NCBI RefSeq assembly: GCF_028707975.1
Contig: NZ_JAQVZX010000002.1
Span: 1-64,000 of the forward strand
Length of the DNA: 64,000 bases
Direction: 5' to 3'
Source: Syntrophomonas sp.
Lineage (GTDB): Bacteria > Bacillota > Syntrophomonadia > Syntrophomonadales > Syntrophomonadaceae
The notes below the pieces were generated by a model. That model did no database searches and had not been told where the DNA came from. It saw only the letters and a program-made list of their open reading frames with translations. The translations under genes were made by a program, and so were the position numbers. Below, piece after piece: positions 19,687 through 29,248 of the stretch. Position 1 is the stretch's first letter. Every line of letters starts with the position of its first letter.

Positions 19687-21382
19687 ATTGTTTGCCCCCT
19701 TCCCGACCCAGATATTTTATGGCTGCTAAATTAACCGCTACCGTAACAATAATCAGAACACTGGCTACAACAGCACCTAAACCGTAATGTCCATTAGTTA
19801 TATCTTTAAACATCAATACACTGGCAACTACATTTCGGGGTGAAACCAGGAAAATAATGGCCCCCACCGTGGTCATACAAGCGGTAAAGGTATTGATAAA
19901 ACTTAGCAGGAAGGTTGATTTGAGCAGCGGGAAAATAACCGTGGTTAAAATTCTTACCGGCGATGCCCCTAAATCCCGGGCAGCCATTTCCAGGCGCCGG
20001 TCGAGATTCTCGAAAGCGGCATTGGCTGCCTTATTTCCTACCGAAATATGTCTGAAGGTACAGTTAAGTACCAAAATAGCGGTTGTTCCAGTCAACAACA
20101 GGGGATGATTATTAAATCCAACAATATAACCCAAGCCAAAAAATATCCCTGGTATTATATAGGGCAAAGAAGCGATAAATTCTATGGGTTTCATCAGCGG
20201 CAGCTGCCGCCTATGAGTGTAATAGGACAAAAGAATTCCAATAACAGAAGCCAGTATTCCTGCTATAACCGCTATGTGCAAACTGCGATAAACCGCCGGC
20301 AGATAAGCAAATTGGAATGCTTCGATATGTTTCCAGGTAAAGGTCAATTTTCCTGAAACATTTATGGTTACTGCTGACAAAAATATATTTCCATATTTTA
20401 ATAACATGAGGAAAAAGAACAATCCGGTTATTATTCCCAGAGCAATCCTGATAAAAAGCGGCAATCTAAAATCCAAGCCTTCTCCTCCCAGAGCTTTTAC
20501 TCCATCTGCCAGGGAATTGTTTTTCTCCAAATTTTTTCGATAAAAATAGAAGGCAATAATAGCCGGCGGAATCAACAGCACCGACATGGCTGCTGCCTTG
20601 CCCAAATCTGCTGCGGAAAAAATCGTCATATAGGCTTCAGTGGCCAGAACCTTGTATTTTCCGCCAATAATAATAGGTGTCCCGAAATCCGCCATATTTA
20701 TCGTAAACAGCAAAAATAAAACCGACAAGATAGCGGGATAGATAGACGGAAGAATAACCCTGTGCAGGGTTTGAAGCGTACCTGCACCAAGGTCTCTGGA
20801 GGCCAGAATCAAGCGTTTGTCAATTGCGTTCAAGGTAGATATCAACATAATTGCAGCCAGAGAAATCAAACCCAGGGTTTGGAGAAGAACAATTCCCTGC
20901 CATCCATAAGGATTAACACTTAATCCTAAAAGATTATAAGTAATAAGCCCCCTCCTGCCAAACAGCATTATAAGTGCTAGAGCTGACACAAAAGGAGGGG
21001 AAATCAAGGTAATCATCAAGAGACGATAAATTAATGCTCTTATCCTTTCTTTTTGCAGGAAGGTATAAAGAGCAATACATAGCGCAAAAAAAGTCCCCAG
21101 TACCGAGGATAATGTGGAAACGAAAAGACTGTTCTTGATTAATTTCAAATTCCCCGGGCTTAATAAATCCCGATAATTATCGAGCGAAAAAACACCATGC
21201 CGATAAACACTGGTGGAAATAACCATGAAAATAGGATACAGGATAAAGAGGAGCAGACTCCCTACTACCAGAAAAAGTATAACCCTATCGATTAATACAT
21301 CGAAGGAAAGAGGGCTTTTATTCCCTCTTCCCTTCCATATGATTTTATTTTTCAGTAACGTCATATTCCTTGGACATCGCAT
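19676..21382 (-). CDS. Fbp-type ABC transporter permease (fused two-domain), system A
   Basis: Permease of 568 residues with about twelve membrane helices arranged as two homologous halves, as in FbpB/AfuB. Each half carries an EAA-like loop (ASRDLGAGTLQTLHRVILP and AARDLGASPVRILTTVIFP) that contacts the ATPase. It overlaps the downstream ATPase gene. The paralogue is the 23848 product. The start is uncertain: ATG 21382 has GAGAGA nine bases upstream, while ATG 21364 has AAGGA too close. Confidence 0.9.
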   Translation of the reverse strand: MRCPRNMTLLKNKIIWKGRGNKSPLSFDVLIDRVILFLVVGSLLLFILYPIFMVISTSVYRHGVFSLDNYRDLLSPGNLKLIKNSLFVSTLSSVLGTFFALCIALYTFLQKERIRALIYRLLMITLISPPFVSALALIMLFGRRGLITYNLLGLSVNPYGWQGIVLLQTLGLISLAAIMLISTLNAIDKRLILASRDLGAGTLQTLHRVILPSIYPAILSVLFLLFTINMADFGTPIIIGGKYKVLATEAYMTIFSAADLGKAAAMSVLLIPPAIIAFYFYRKNLEKNNSLADGVKALGGEGLDFRLPLFIRIALGIITGLFFFLMLLKYGNIFLSAVTINVSGKLTFTWKHIEAFQFAYLPAVYRSLHIAVIAGILASVIGILLSYYTHRRQLPLMKPIEFIASLPYIIPGIFFGLGYIVGFNNHPLLLTGTTAILVLNCTFRHISVGNKAANAAFENLDRRLEMAARDLGASPVRILTTVIFPLLKSTFLLSFINTFTACMTTVGAIIFLVSPRNVVASVLMFKDITNGHYGLGAVVASVLIIVTVAVNLAAIKYLGREGGKQYVA

Positions 21383-21490
21383 GAATGACTTATCTCTCTT
21401 CCCCTGTACTCCACAATATAATAAACAGTCGGTATCCCCAAAATCAAATCCTGCGGATTTCCTATCCTGACAATAATGGAACCTCCCTGA

Positions 21491-22534
21491 TTATTTTTCG
21501 CCAACAAGGCCTTTCCATTTTTCCAGAATTACTACTCGTTCTTTTCCCATACGCTCCAGATCAAATTTAACCAGTTTGCTTTTATCCAAACCGCTCATGA
21601 TTTCAGGTGCATCCACATCACTTCTGGCCATTATTCTGGCATCGGCTTCCCTTAAAATATTTTGTCCGTCATAGGAAAGGTACCAGTCGATAAGAGCCTT
21701 AGCAGCATCGAGATTTTTTGTATTTTTAAATATAGCAATAGGTGCCGGTGTCCAGGGAATCAAATCTTGCGGATATACCACCCTGGTTGGTCTGGTTTCT
21801 CCTACATTGAAGGTTCCTCCAGTAATGGCTACAACACCAACGGCGAATTCGCCGGCCCCTACCTTTTCAAGAGGTTCCCCGCCGCCTTTGGCATAAAAAT
21901 CAATATTACTGTCAAATGCTTCGAAATACTTCCAAGCTTTTTCTTCACCCCAGGCTTGAATCAAGCCGCTTACAATAGCGTAGCTGGTACCTGAAATAGC
22001 TGGATTGGGCATGCTTATTTCGCCGCGATATTTAGGATCAGCCAAGTCTTCCCAGGTCTTGGGGGCTTCCAGGCCCTTTTCTTTTAGAATATCTTCGTTA
22101 ACAATAAAACCTGCTGGCACAAGGGCTAAACCTGAAAAATAGCCATCTTTATCCACATATTGAGGATCAATCGCGGAAAGTTCCGGAGATTTATATGCTT
22201 CCAGATATCCCAAATCCCTGGCATTAAGATAGCTATCTACCCCGCCGCCAAACCAAATGTCTGCGGTAGTTTTTCCATCTTCAGCCTGCAGCTTGGCCAA
22301 AGCGGAGCCGGTTGACATCTCCAGCCACTCTATTTTGATACCAGTGGCTTCTGTAAAAGCATCAAAAGACTTGTCTGCTCCCCCATAGGCTACCAATAGC
22401 TCCAGGGTAGTCCCGGCAAAAGGTTTTTCATCCGTTTTTCCCTGCTCTGCGGGCTCGGTCTTGCCGCACCCGGTCAGGGCAAGAGCCATTACCAGCATCA
22501 TTGCCAGTATTAACAGCTTCCAATTTTTCATCAT
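21491..22534 (-). CDS. Fbp-type ABC transporter substrate-binding lipoprotein, system A
   Basis: Lipoprotein of 347 residues with lipobox LALTGC. It is a class II binding protein of the FbpA/AfuA/PhnS group: LELLVAYGG, ADIWFGGGVDSYLNA, and the SMPNPAISGTSYAIV hinge region. The tyrosine ligands of true ferric-binding proteins cannot be confirmed by eye, and the PNPAxSGT segment fits several ligands (iron, phosphonate, thiamine, phosphosugars). It is encoded directly upstream of its permease. It is paralogous to the 25652 product. AGGGG lies six bases before the ATG. Confidence 0.9.
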   Translation of the reverse strand: MMKNWKLLILAMMLVMALALTGCGKTEPAEQGKTDEKPFAGTTLELLVAYGGADKSFDAFTEATGIKIEWLEMSTGSALAKLQAEDGKTTADIWFGGGVDSYLNARDLGYLEAYKSPELSAIDPQYVDKDGYFSGLALVPAGFIVNEDILKEKGLEAPKTWEDLADPKYRGEISMPNPAISGTSYAIVSGLIQAWGEEKAWKYFEAFDSNIDFYAKGGGEPLEKVGAGEFAVGVVAITGGTFNVGETRPTRVVYPQDLIPWTPAPIAIFKNTKNLDAAKALIDWYLSYDGQNILREADARIMARSDVDAPEIMSGLDKSKLVKFDLERMGKERVVILEKWKGLVGEK

Positions 22535-22816
22535 TATATTCCCCTCTCCAATACTTTTTTGTGCAATCTCACCTGTTTCTGTGTACCTGCAATTGTTTTT
22601 ACAGGTATTAACCGCATTTCATAATTAACACACCCTTTCTTAAGCACCAGTGGGAACATTCTTTGCCTGCGCATATTTTAAACTCAACAAGTTTTTTATA
22701 AAGAACAGAGCCAGAGTATAGTCATATATTGTCCATAGCCTGGTATCAATTGCCGGGAGAGCGAACCTGGTGCCATGTCCCTATCCGCATCTCCCTGGGG
22801 GACAATGAACCTGTCC

Positions 22817-23872
22817 CTAATTCGGAACAATGTGGCTGTCACCAGCTAAATCTATATTAAAGCGGATTTTTTCTCCGGTTGTGCAATTGATGCCGCTTTT
22901 ATAGTAATTTCTAATTTCGGCAATAATCTCATTGCCTGCAAAGTCAATGGTTACCCGGGTTACGGAGCCAATCGTTTCATGCCAGATGACAGTCCCTTCG
23001 AATCTGCCCTCTGCGCCAACTTCAACATCTTCCGGCCTGAATAGCAGACAACGCTTTTGCCTGTTATTTGACGCGCCGACCGGGCAATTATCTCTGGAAC
23101 TTGCCCACTTTCCGCATTCCAGCAGCTGAATAATCCTATCGTGTTCATTCAATTCCAAAAGGTTGGCCGTTCCCATAAATTCCGCCACAAATCTGTTCCG
23201 AGGTTTCAGATAGACTTCGCCGGGCAGGCCTATTTGCTGGATAACACCATCTTTCATTACCACAATTCGGTCCGAAATGGACATGGCTTCTTCTTGATCA
23301 TGGGTAACGTATATACTGGTAATCCTGTATTCCTGTTGAATCTTGCGTATCATTCGCCGCATTGAAACCCGTAAATTCTGATCCAGATTGCTTAATGGCT
23401 CATCAAACAGCAGCATGGCAGGCTCAATAACCAGGGCTCGGGCTAAAGCAACTCGTTGTTGCTGCCCCCCGCTTAATTCACTGATTTTTCGCTGATTTAA
23501 TCCCGGCAGCTCAACTTTGTCCAGTATTTCTTCAACCTTTTTTTTAATTAGCGATGGTTCACATTTGTTTATTTTGAGCCCGTAAGCAACATTTTCTGCT
23601 ACTGTCATATGCGGAAATAAAGCGTAGTTTTGAAAAACCATAGCGGCATTTCTGGCCTGAGGCGGCAGTTTGCTTATATCCTTCTCATTGGACAAGATTG
23701 ACCCCTGATGCAATGGAAGCAGCCCGGCAATTGTTTTCAGCAAAGTTGTTTTGCCACACCCGGAAGGTCCCAGGAGAGCAATCATTTCCCCATCTTCAAT
23801 AAATAAATTGGCATTATTGACTGCGATTAAATCACCGTATTTCTGAGTTATTTCCTTAAGCTCGATACCCAT
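22817..23872 (-). CDS. Fbp-type ABC transporter ATP-binding protein, system B
   Basis: ATPase of 351 residues, paralogue of the 18700 product. Walker A GPSGCGKTT, Q-loop FQNYALFPHM, signature LSGGQQQRVALARAL, Walker B MLLFDEP and the VTHDQ switch are intact. A TOBE-type domain (~250-351) ends in GDSHIVPN. The start overlaps the permease gene by 25 bases and is preceded by GGGAGG. Just past its stop lies GGGACAGGTTCATTGTCCC, the same hairpin type that forms the end of the system A ATPase. Confidence 0.9.
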   Translation of the reverse strand: MGIELKEITQKYGDLIAVNNANLFIEDGEMIALLGPSGCGKTTLLKTIAGLLPLHQGSILSNEKDISKLPPQARNAAMVFQNYALFPHMTVAENVAYGLKINKCEPSLIKKKVEEILDKVELPGLNQRKISELSGGQQQRVALARALVIEPAMLLFDEPLSNLDQNLRVSMRRMIRKIQQEYRITSIYVTHDQEEAMSISDRIVVMKDGVIQQIGLPGEVYLKPRNRFVAEFMGTANLLELNEHDRIIQLLECGKWASSRDNCPVGASNNRQKRCLLFRPEDVEVGAEGRFEGTVIWHETIGSVTRVTIDFAGNEIIAEIRNYYKSGINCTTGEKIRFNIDLAGDSHIVPN

Positions 23873-25542
23873 TGCCGGGCCTCCCTTAAACGTTTGAATA
23901 TTTCTTCATAATTAAGGAGCAGTTGAAATGCAGCCAGGAAAACAAGTGACAGCAATGAAAGCAATAAAGCCATCATGGCGGCTGCACCGATTTCACTGCT
24001 GGTCATTATTTGAAAGATTTGCTGCACCGCTACTTTATTCTTGGGCAATAACAAAAAAACGATTGCCCCCAATGTTGTCATGGTGGAAGTGAAATTCTTC
24101 AAAAAGGCGGCATTAAATGCCGGTTTCAGCAGGGGGAACATGATATCGAAAAAGACCCTGCGCTCACTCGCACCCAGATTAATCGCGGCCAGTTCCAGAT
24201 TGGGATTTACATGTTCCATCAAAGCGTAGCCTGCTTTCATCCCAATATATATGTAGCGGTAAATACAAATTAAATAAATTATAATGCCGGTACCAAGCAG
24301 AATTACCGGTTCAAAGCCAGTTAAAACATATTTGCCGATACCCAGCAGGGGATATCTGAAAGTCACCAGATAACCGATACCCAGCAGTATTCCTGGCGTA
24401 GCGGCCGGTAAAGTTACCACCAAATCGAGCTGCCTGGTAAGGGGATAATCCTTCGTTTTTATAATATAAGCCAGCAAAACTCCCAGCAAAGAGGAAATAA
24501 AACCGACTGTAACGGCCAATTTAACACTATTTACAAATGAAGCCAGGTTTTTGTTTAGAATATTTTCCAAATGCCGCAGGGTAAAGGCATAATTGTAGCC
24601 CCAATGTTCGGTAAATGCACCTATAACAATAAATGCATATTGAAAAACCACAAATATAACAAACAGACTGCTTAATCCAATCAGCATGAATTTTATAATC
24701 GGTTTCACCTGCCGGTATTCAATCATTTCAGGAGTAACGTACTGGCTGTAGACCAGATTTTTACCGGAATAATAACGCTGAATAAAAAAGGCGGCAAAAC
24801 AGGGAATAAAGAGAAAGATGCCGGTAATTGAAGCCATCTGCACATTATACAAGCCGGTAATCTGAATATATAAATCCGAGGCCAGGGTTTGGTAGGCGCC
24901 CCCAATAATTATCGGCGTTGCAAAATCCGCCATTGAAGTCAAAAAAACCAGCATGGCTGCTACGGTTATTTCAGGTATCATTAACGGCAAGGTTATAGTC
25001 AAGAAAACCTTCTTTTCCGATGCCCCCAGATTCCTTGCAGCTTCTTCCAGGGAAACATCCGTTTTTCTGATTGCACTGGATATAAGCAAATAAGCCAAAG
25101 TAGCCAGTCCGATGGATTGCATGGTTACAATCCCATGGAACCCATAGGGGCTAATCTCCAGGCCCAGGAGTGAATGAGTAATAAGGCCCCTTTTGCCAAA
25201 TAACATGATAAAGGCCACCGTTCCTACAAAGGGCGGGCTGATCAAGGGCATAAGCACTAATACCCGCATCAGCTTACGGCCCCAGAACTTCACGCGCCAC
25301 AATGTAATGGATGCCAGCAAGCCGAATGAAGTCGACACTATCGTTACAAACAAGGCCACCTGCAGGCTATTCTTCATATATTTCCATACCTGGGGCAGTA
25401 TTTGATTGGACAAATCAGCACTGCTGCCCGATAACAGTCCATAAACAAACACACTTACGATGGGCAATAATACGAAATAGATGATAGTAAGCGATATCAA
25501 TATATAGAAAAGCTTGAATATAAAACTTGGTCTGCTTTGCAT
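23848..25542 (-). CDS. Fbp-type ABC transporter permease (fused two-domain), system B
   Basis: Permease of about 564 residues, two homologous membrane halves with EAA-like loops (AARNLGASEKKVFLTITLP and AAINLGASERRVFFDIMFP). It is paralogous to the 19676 product throughout. I chose the ATG at 25542 because AAGGA is nine bases upstream; the first ATG (25548) is too close to it. A terminator-like hairpin separates it from the upstream binding-protein gene, which probably sets a higher level of the binding protein. Confidence 0.9.
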   Translation of the reverse strand: MQSRPSFIFKLFYILISLTIIYFVLLPIVSVFVYGLLSGSSADLSNQILPQVWKYMKNSLQVALFVTIVSTSFGLLASITLWRVKFWGRKLMRVLVLMPLISPPFVGTVAFIMLFGKRGLITHSLLGLEISPYGFHGIVTMQSIGLATLAYLLISSAIRKTDVSLEEAARNLGASEKKVFLTITLPLMIPEITVAAMLVFLTSMADFATPIIIGGAYQTLASDLYIQITGLYNVQMASITGIFLFIPCFAAFFIQRYYSGKNLVYSQYVTPEMIEYRQVKPIIKFMLIGLSSLFVIFVVFQYAFIVIGAFTEHWGYNYAFTLRHLENILNKNLASFVNSVKLAVTVGFISSLLGVLLAYIIKTKDYPLTRQLDLVVTLPAATPGILLGIGYLVTFRYPLLGIGKYVLTGFEPVILLGTGIIIYLICIYRYIYIGMKAGYALMEHVNPNLELAAINLGASERRVFFDIMFPLLKPAFNAAFLKNFTSTMTTLGAIVFLLLPKNKVAVQQIFQIMTSSEIGAAAMMALLLSLLSLVFLAAFQLLLNYEEIFKRLREARQWVSSLRK

Positions 25543-25597
25543 TATCATAATTCCTTAATTTACAGCGTTTTTCTAATTCAACCAGATATCAAACAAG

Positions 25598-25633
25598 AAT
25601 AAAGAGCCAGAATAACTGCGCTACTCTGGCTCT
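25598..25633 (-). terminator. intercistronic terminator/attenuator, system B
   Basis: On the minus strand AGAGCCAGA pairs with TCTGGCTCT (9 bp, 13-base loop) and is followed by TTTATTC. It lies between the binding-protein and permease genes and could allow partial readthrough. Confidence 0.7.
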
Positions 25634-25651
25634 CTATTAAAGCATTATCGA

Positions 25652-26746
25652 CTATTTACCGGCTGCAGTGACGTATTCAGACCACTTAGCCAGTATAGTA
25701 TCCCTTTTTTCAGCATTTGCTTTGAAATCTGTCGCAAAAAGCTTAACTGTATTAATATCTATAATACCTTCCGGTCGCTCCACATCGGTTCTGGCCACGG
25801 CTGCATTTCTTTCTTTGGCAATGGTTTCCATGCCTCTTTTGGAAAGTATCCAGTCAATAAACACTTTAGCCGCATCTTCGTTCTTGGTACCTTTAACAAT
25901 AGCTACCGGCTGCGGCCACCAACCTGTTCCGTCTGTGGGATATACCAGGGCAACATGAGGATTATTTGCTTCCAGGTCTCTATCTCCATTGCTGGCATTT
26001 ATCCCTACTATTGCTTCTCCCTGTACCACTAGATTCGCGGGATCACTGCCGCGCGGGGTAAAGAATGGAACCTGGTCAATTAGTTTATCCAGATAATTCC
26101 ATCCCTTATCTTCTCCTTTAACCTCCAGCATGGCGGTAACCACATTATAAGCCGTACCTGAAGAAGCGGGATTGGGCATGGATACTTCACCTTTCAGACC
26201 AGACTGCAGCAAATCATCCCAGGTTTCCGGCATTTTCAAGCCTTTTTGGGCAATCAGATCTTTATTAACTACCCAGTTAACGAGCGTAAGGGAGGTACCA
26301 TGCCAGTATCCATCAGCATCTTTCATGGCAGCATCCAGAACTTCTCCGCTGGGAGATTTATAAGGAAGCAAAAGGTCTTTCTGGGATGCATTGATAAATG
26401 TATCCGCACCACCTGTAAACCACAAATCAGCAATGGAAACACCTGATTTGCCTTCGTTCTCCAATCTCTGCAGAATCTCTCCATTTTGCATCGTAAGATG
26501 TTCAACTTTTATACCGGTATCTTCCTGAAAAACATCAACAATCGGTCTTACATTATCGGTTACACCATAAAGATTTAAAGTCGTTCCCTTCATTGACTCA
26601 TCATAATATTCGGATGACCAATCCTGTCCCACATAACCAGTTGATTTAACATCACCATTATCTTTATTTGTATCTGTTTTGGCTCCACAACCAGCCAGAC
26701 TAAATACCAAAACCAATGACAATACCAAACATATAAATTTTTTCAC
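25652..26746 (-). CDS. Fbp-type ABC transporter substrate-binding lipoprotein, system B
   Basis: Lipoprotein of about 364 residues: signal peptide KKFICLVLSLVLVFSLAGC, then a class II binding fold with LNLYGVTDN, ADLWFTGGADTFINA and SMPNPASSGTAYNVV. It is the close paralogue of the 21491 product, with the same ADxWFxGG and PNPAxSGT segments, so both systems probably bind related ligands. GTG 26746 is chosen because it begins the signal peptide; the track start adds 22 residues with no signal character. It is the first gene of the six-gene minus-strand run. Confidence 0.88.
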   Translation of the reverse strand: MKKFICLVLSLVLVFSLAGCGAKTDTNKDNGDVKSTGYVGQDWSSEYYDESMKGTTLNLYGVTDNVRPIVDVFQEDTGIKVEHLTMQNGEILQRLENEGKSGVSIADLWFTGGADTFINASQKDLLLPYKSPSGEVLDAAMKDADGYWHGTSLTLVNWVVNKDLIAQKGLKMPETWDDLLQSGLKGEVSMPNPASSGTAYNVVTAMLEVKGEDKGWNYLDKLIDQVPFFTPRGSDPANLVVQGEAIVGINASNGDRDLEANNPHVALVYPTDGTGWWPQPVAIVKGTKNEDAAKVFIDWILSKRGMETIAKERNAAVARTDVERPEGIIDINTVKLFATDFKANAEKRDTILAKWSEYVTAAGK

Positions 26747-26870
26747 TGTTAACCCATTCCCCTTTTTTATAAAAATTATTATCCTATCCTTAATCAAGAT
26801 GGAGCGCACCACTCCCTCCTATAAGGTTTTTAATCAGCTGCCCGTTTAATTTAGTTTAAATGATTATTTA

Positions 26871-27085
26871 TTATACGCTATCATACAGACAGTTATATTG
26901 CAAGATGGCGTCGAAGGGACGTAGTGGACCTGTATCCTTAACCCCCAGCCCTTGTCCGTTGGCCAATCCAATAATATGCGCCAATACTTTATCTCCCGGC
27001 TTGAGATTGGTAACATTCAATACTTTGCGATAATAGTGTTCTTCCTTATCATATTCCGTTAGGGCGGAAAATTGGGGATTGACAG
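26871..27085 (-). pseudogene. scrambled gene fragments, including a PAS scrap
   Basis: The ORF at 26871-27146 is not a real gene. Its N-terminal part is written by an interspersed repeat. The middle (NPQFSALTEYDKEE) is a scrap of a PAS domain nearly identical to residues ~220-233 of the 15208 protein. The end (LNVTNLKPGDKVLAHIIGL...) is a fragment of something I do not recognise. Confidence 0.6.
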
Positions 27086-27235
27086 GATGTCGCGAGAGCG
27101 CTATCACCCTGCGGGTACTACTGGTGTTCCACCCTGCGGGTGTCACTATTAAGGTTGTGACCAGGATGGGAGATTAGCGCAGTACCCCTCGCGAGACAAG
27201 CCGCAAGTGTTGCCCATGCGTAGACTGCGAGCGGT
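27086..27235 (-). repeat. modular interspersed repeat, copy near 27 kb
   Basis: The minus strand reads CTACGCATGGGCAACACTTG, CTAATCTCCCATCCTGG, AACCTTAATAGTGACACCCG and CAGGGTGGAACACCAGTAG. It matches 60388-60535 on the plus strand nearly module for module. Non-coding. Confidence 0.85.
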
Positions 27236-27344
27236 ATAAATATGCACTCTAATGCATATTTATAACTTTTTGCAGTAACATCACCTTTATATTTATTGTT
27301 AAATTCAGCATATACAAACATAAATACAGTCTCATCTGCAATAC

Positions 27345-27720
27345 GACGGGCCTGAAAGAACCCCGGGTATTACTCCTGGATGGTACTCCGGACATGCTCT
27401 GTACCAGCAGGCTTACCATCTCCGCTAATCGCCCGTTACACCCGTATTCACTCAGATAGACTGCTGTTAACAGCCCCGGCACTATGGAGAAAACCAGGGC
27501 CAGCAGAACCAACCACAGGGTTCCTTTTATCGCCGGAAATATTCCCCCTTCACTTCCCAGCGGAGTTCCAGCCGGGCTGCCCACTATAAACTGGCTGCTG
27601 ATATAAGGTCCCCCGCGCCAGATTAGATACAAAATGATAGCCAGTAAGACCAGCAATATAAAAATGCCGGATAGCCAGAAAAACGATTTTAATAATAGAT
27701 CAGCACACTTTAGATAGTGT
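27345..27720 (-). pseudogene. pstA-like phosphate permease fragment
   Basis: On the minus strand an open stretch encodes FFWLSGIFILLVLLAIILYL, then GSPAGTPLGSEGGIFPAIKG, LLTAVYLSEYG and LVQSMSGVPS. This is the start of a PstA-type phosphate ABC permease. It breaks off right after the VQSMSGVPS segment and runs into unrelated sequence, so about two thirds of the gene is missing. No other pst genes are in the window. Confidence 0.75.
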
Positions 27721-28140
27721 GGTGCTGTACAGAAGATGAGGGAGGGCCCCTCGGAGTCGGCTTGCCGGTGTAGGCTTCAAACCACCTTAAGCTGCTGGGG
27801 TAAAGAGTTCTGGATGACCCGTAATTTATCCCCGACTTGAGCCCGGTTTCCGTCTCCAGGATATTGAAGCGACTTTTGCTTCATGGCCAGATCAAAAAGT
27901 TGTGCGAACCCACAAATACTATCTTACGAAACTCGGGAAAGCCGTCATCACTACAGGGCTTAAGACAAAAGCGCTTTTTATCATTCCCAGTCTGGCTGAA
28001 ATAGAGGTTTCTGTTGCTTAATTTACTTTCCAGTTTGCGAAGATCTTTGGGATTAAGGGACTAAAATACAATAATTAGTTATACTTTATATAATAATATA
28101 TTGTATTATAGTACTTATATTTATAGTTTTATGGATTAGA
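27721..28140. other. decayed intergenic sequence upstream of the corrinoid operon
   Basis: The minus strand contains short open stretches with in-frame stops (for example FRKIVFVGSHNFLIWP-stop, then QYPGDGNRAQVGDKLRVIQN) that look like remnants of genes I cannot name. The last 80 bases are very AT-rich (TATAATAATATATTGTATTATAG) and probably hold the promoter of the 28151 operon. Confidence 0.5.
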
Positions 28141-28150
28141 GGTGTATCAA

Positions 28151-29227
28151 ATGAACGCTATACCCAAGGATGAAATGACACCCAAAGAAAGGATGGCCGC
28201 TTTTGCCGCAGGCAAGGCGTACGACCGGATTCCTTGCATGCCGTTGGTTGGCGAACATGCTTGCCGTTTGATTGGTGCGACCGTATCAAGCTACAGTCAT
28301 TCGGCCCGATTGATGGCAGAAGCACAGATCAAGGCTTTCCAAACCTATCGTACCGATTCGGCCGGTATAGGGCCGGGCCTTTTTGGAATCGCCGAGGCAA
28401 TGGGTACCAAATTGACCTTTCCCCAGGATGGAATGCCGTATGTATCTGAACCGGTTTTAACGGATTGGAATGATTTTGAACGACTGGCTCCAGTTGACCC
28501 TCATAAGGATGGCAGGTTGCCTTTGTATCTCGAAGCTCTGCAAATAATAAAAGATGCCATCGGAGATGAAGTAGGAGTTGGAAGCTCGGTGGGAGGTCCC
28601 TTTACAGCAGCCGCGTCAATACGGGGAACCGAAAGATTCCTAAAAGACCTGCGCAAGAATACGGAAATGGCACATCGTCTATTGAAACTGGTTACCGAAA
28701 GTGCTTTGCGCTATATTGATGCAGTTTGCGAACTGGGCCTCAAACCCAGCATATCAGAACCTACTGCGTCTGGAACCTTGATCAGTACCAAGCAGTTTAG
28801 GGAATTTGCCCAGCCCTATCTGAAAATCTATGCGGATCGCATCAAAGAGCGTTGTGGTAGCGGTCCGATGTTGCATATTTGCGGCAACAGCAGTCGGATA
28901 TGGCCTGAAATGGTTGAACTCGGGGCGACTATTCTAAGCCTGGACAATGTTATAGATCTGGAAGAGGCCAAAAACATGGTTGGGGACAAGGCATGTCTGG
29001 CAGGTAATGTTAAACCGATCGATACCTTAATGAAAGGTAACCGGGAACAGGTATATGCTGAATCCAAAGAGTGTCTGCGCAAGACCTACGATAGCCCCAA
29101 AGGCTATATATTATCATCCGGTTGTGGTATTGCTCTCGATACACCACCGGAAAATATCATAGCCCTTATGGATGCGGCCAGGATATACGGAAAATATCCA
29201 ATTGAGCCAGATAGATGGGACAATTAG
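28151..29227 (+). CDS. MtaA/UroD-family corrinoid methyltransferase 1
   Basis: Protein of 358 residues with the uroporphyrinogen decarboxylase (TIM-barrel) fold. It carries the zinc-thiolate pattern of MtaA/MtbA-type methyltransferases, HIC in GPMLHICGNSS (~240) plus a later Cys in LSSGCGIALDTP. Such enzymes move methyl groups between a corrinoid protein and a thiol or other acceptor. The neighbouring gene encodes a corrinoid protein, which supports methyl transfer over haem synthesis. ATG 28151 follows AGAGGTG at six bases. It is the first gene of a four-gene set with corrinoid protein, second methyltransferase and reductive activator. Methyl donor and acceptor are unknown. Confidence 0.88.
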   Translation: MNAIPKDEMTPKERMAAFAAGKAYDRIPCMPLVGEHACRLIGATVSSYSHSARLMAEAQIKAFQTYRTDSAGIGPGLFGIAEAMGTKLTFPQDGMPYVSEPVLTDWNDFERLAPVDPHKDGRLPLYLEALQIIKDAIGDEVGVGSSVGGPFTAAASIRGTERFLKDLRKNTEMAHRLLKLVTESALRYIDAVCELGLKPSISEPTASGTLISTKQFREFAQPYLKIYADRIKERCGSGPMLHICGNSSRIWPEMVELGATILSLDNVIDLEEAKNMVGDKACLAGNVKPIDTLMKGNREQVYAESKECLRKTYDSPKGYILSSGCGIALDTPPENIIALMDAARIYGKYPIEPDRWDN

Positions 29228-29248
29228 TACATTTGGAGGTGTTATAAA

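Noticed and set aside
26871-27146. 91-aa minus-strand ORF as a gene
   Set aside because: It is assembled from an interspersed repeat, a PAS scrap and an unknown fragment.
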